This document shows positions 34,004 through 34,414 of a stretch of 34,414 bases of DNA, piece after piece. The stretch lies in the IMG/VR virus record IMGVR_UViG_3300030382_001779, positions 1 to 34,414 of that record; one strand, written 5' to 3'. The notes below the pieces were generated by a model. That model was not told the DNA's origin and did no database searches. It saw only the letters and a program-made list of their open reading frames with translations. Every line of letters begins with the position of its first letter. Position 1 is the first letter of the stretch. The DNA comes from a virus. The translations under genes were made by a program, and so were the position numbers.

Positions 34004-34414
34004 TTATGTCCTTATATGTTTTGCTTGAAACGGGCCAGAAGTAAGTTCAATTCTAGATAACAATTCAGCTTTAGTTTCACTATTACTATAACTAATTCCT
34101 CTTTTATCATAGAAGTCTTTTATTTCTGCTTTAGTATTATCAGAATCAGGATAATCAGATTGTAATGTAGCAACACCATTAATTATATGATGTTTACCTA
34201 TAGTCATTCTACCATGTCCATCTTCATGTTTCTTTTCACATTCATCAACAAAGTAGTTTTCTATATTAGCAAAACTATCTGAACGTCTTACAACTGTTCC
34301 ATCTACTTCTACAAAGTAATCATAACCAGATGAAGGGTAAGTCAAGGTTTCGACAGTTCCGTCTGCATATGTCTTTTGACGAACAGCATTCGGAGTAGTA
34401 TTGCGATGCAACCT
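34004..34414 (-). CDS. HeH/LEM-domain protein, 5' end beyond window
   Basis: The frame is open to the right edge, so the start is not certain; the first in-window candidate is a TTG at 34411. The visible 135 residues have a beta-rich N-terminal part (TYADGTVETLTYPSSG, then DYFVEVDGTVVRR) and a C-terminal helix-extended loop-helix (about 93-122: KAEIKDFYDKRGISYSNSET, then KAELLSRIE). That matches the HeH/LEM-type fold often at the ends of phage structural proteins, where it is thought to bind DNA or partner proteins. It ends one base before the next gene. Confidence 0.6.
   Translation of the reverse strand, partial: RLHRNTTPNAVRQKTYADGTVETLTYPSSGYDYFVEVDGTVVRRSDSFANIENYFVDECEKKHEDGHGRMTIGKHHIINGVATLQSDYPDSDNTKAEIKDFYDKRGISYSNSETKAELLSRIELTSGPFQAKHIRT

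Noticed and set aside
1-34414. Apparent lack of CGCG
   Set aside because: CpG is generally scarce in this AT-rich sequence, so the absence is not clearly selective without an exact, composition-corrected count.

Overview
This window is part of the genome of a tailed double-stranded DNA phage or prophage-like virus, most likely a podovirus-like virus from an AT-rich bacterial host (roughly one third GC by eye). It has two long gene blocks pointing towards each other. The left block (1-9133, + strand) carries recombination and replication genes. The right block (9204-34414, - strand) carries lysis or membrane genes, tail genes and internal-virion genes. They meet at a strong + strand terminator at 9156-9202. 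Most left-block starts have strong Shine-Dalgarno sequences (AAGGAG or AAAGGAGG) and overlap the previous stop (ATGA, TAATG), so the host depends on SD-led initiation and uses the standard code. This argues weakly against a Bacteroidota host. The host cannot be named from the sequence. No tRNA, CRISPR array, integrase, terminase, portal, major capsid or DNA polymerase gene is visible; these probably lie outside the window.

Left block. It starts with small unknown genes. Next comes a recombination module: a Cas4/RecB-type Fe-S PD-(D/E)XK nuclease, a Rad52/Sak-like annealing protein and an SSB-like protein with a DDVPF tail. A small helix-turn-helix gene follows, and the spacers on both sides of it look like structured RNA that could gate translation. 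A run of small unknown genes includes one 58-codon zinc-binding gene nested over a neighbour's end. The block ends with a DUF932 protein, a D12-class adenine methyltransferase, a DnaB-type helicase and a RuvC-like resolvase. Together these would resect, anneal, unwind and resolve replicating phage DNA, with the polymerase supplied from elsewhere.

Right block, in transcription order from the right edge: a HeH/LEM-type protein, a group of small membrane and coiled-coil proteins (holin-like), a basic AT-hook peptide, a 1177-residue beta-propeller-like tail protein, a 255-residue beta-rich protein, three putative ejection proteins (343, 307 and 479 residues), then a 3862-residue giant and a 1251-residue protein translationally coupled to it. 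The order tail nozzle, then glycine-zipper proteins, then giants is that of a podovirus ejection module.

Main discovery candidate. The C-terminal part of the giant carries motifs in the order expected for a single-chain double-psi beta-barrel RNA polymerase (YonO / crAss-like virion RNAP / RNAi RdRp class): an SDG motif at residue 2917, an RHP motif at 3257, an HP at 3286, a catalytic QADQDGD at 3295-3301, and an AVDxxK at 3462. The same chain has an HExxH zincin motif at 1175 and hydrophobic glycine-rich segments near its N terminus. This suggests an RNA polymerase packaged in the virion and injected with the DNA. Two further signals stand out. The window contains no GATC and no GGWCC by eye, which looks like restriction avoidance. 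The two structured leaders around the HTH gene are the other.
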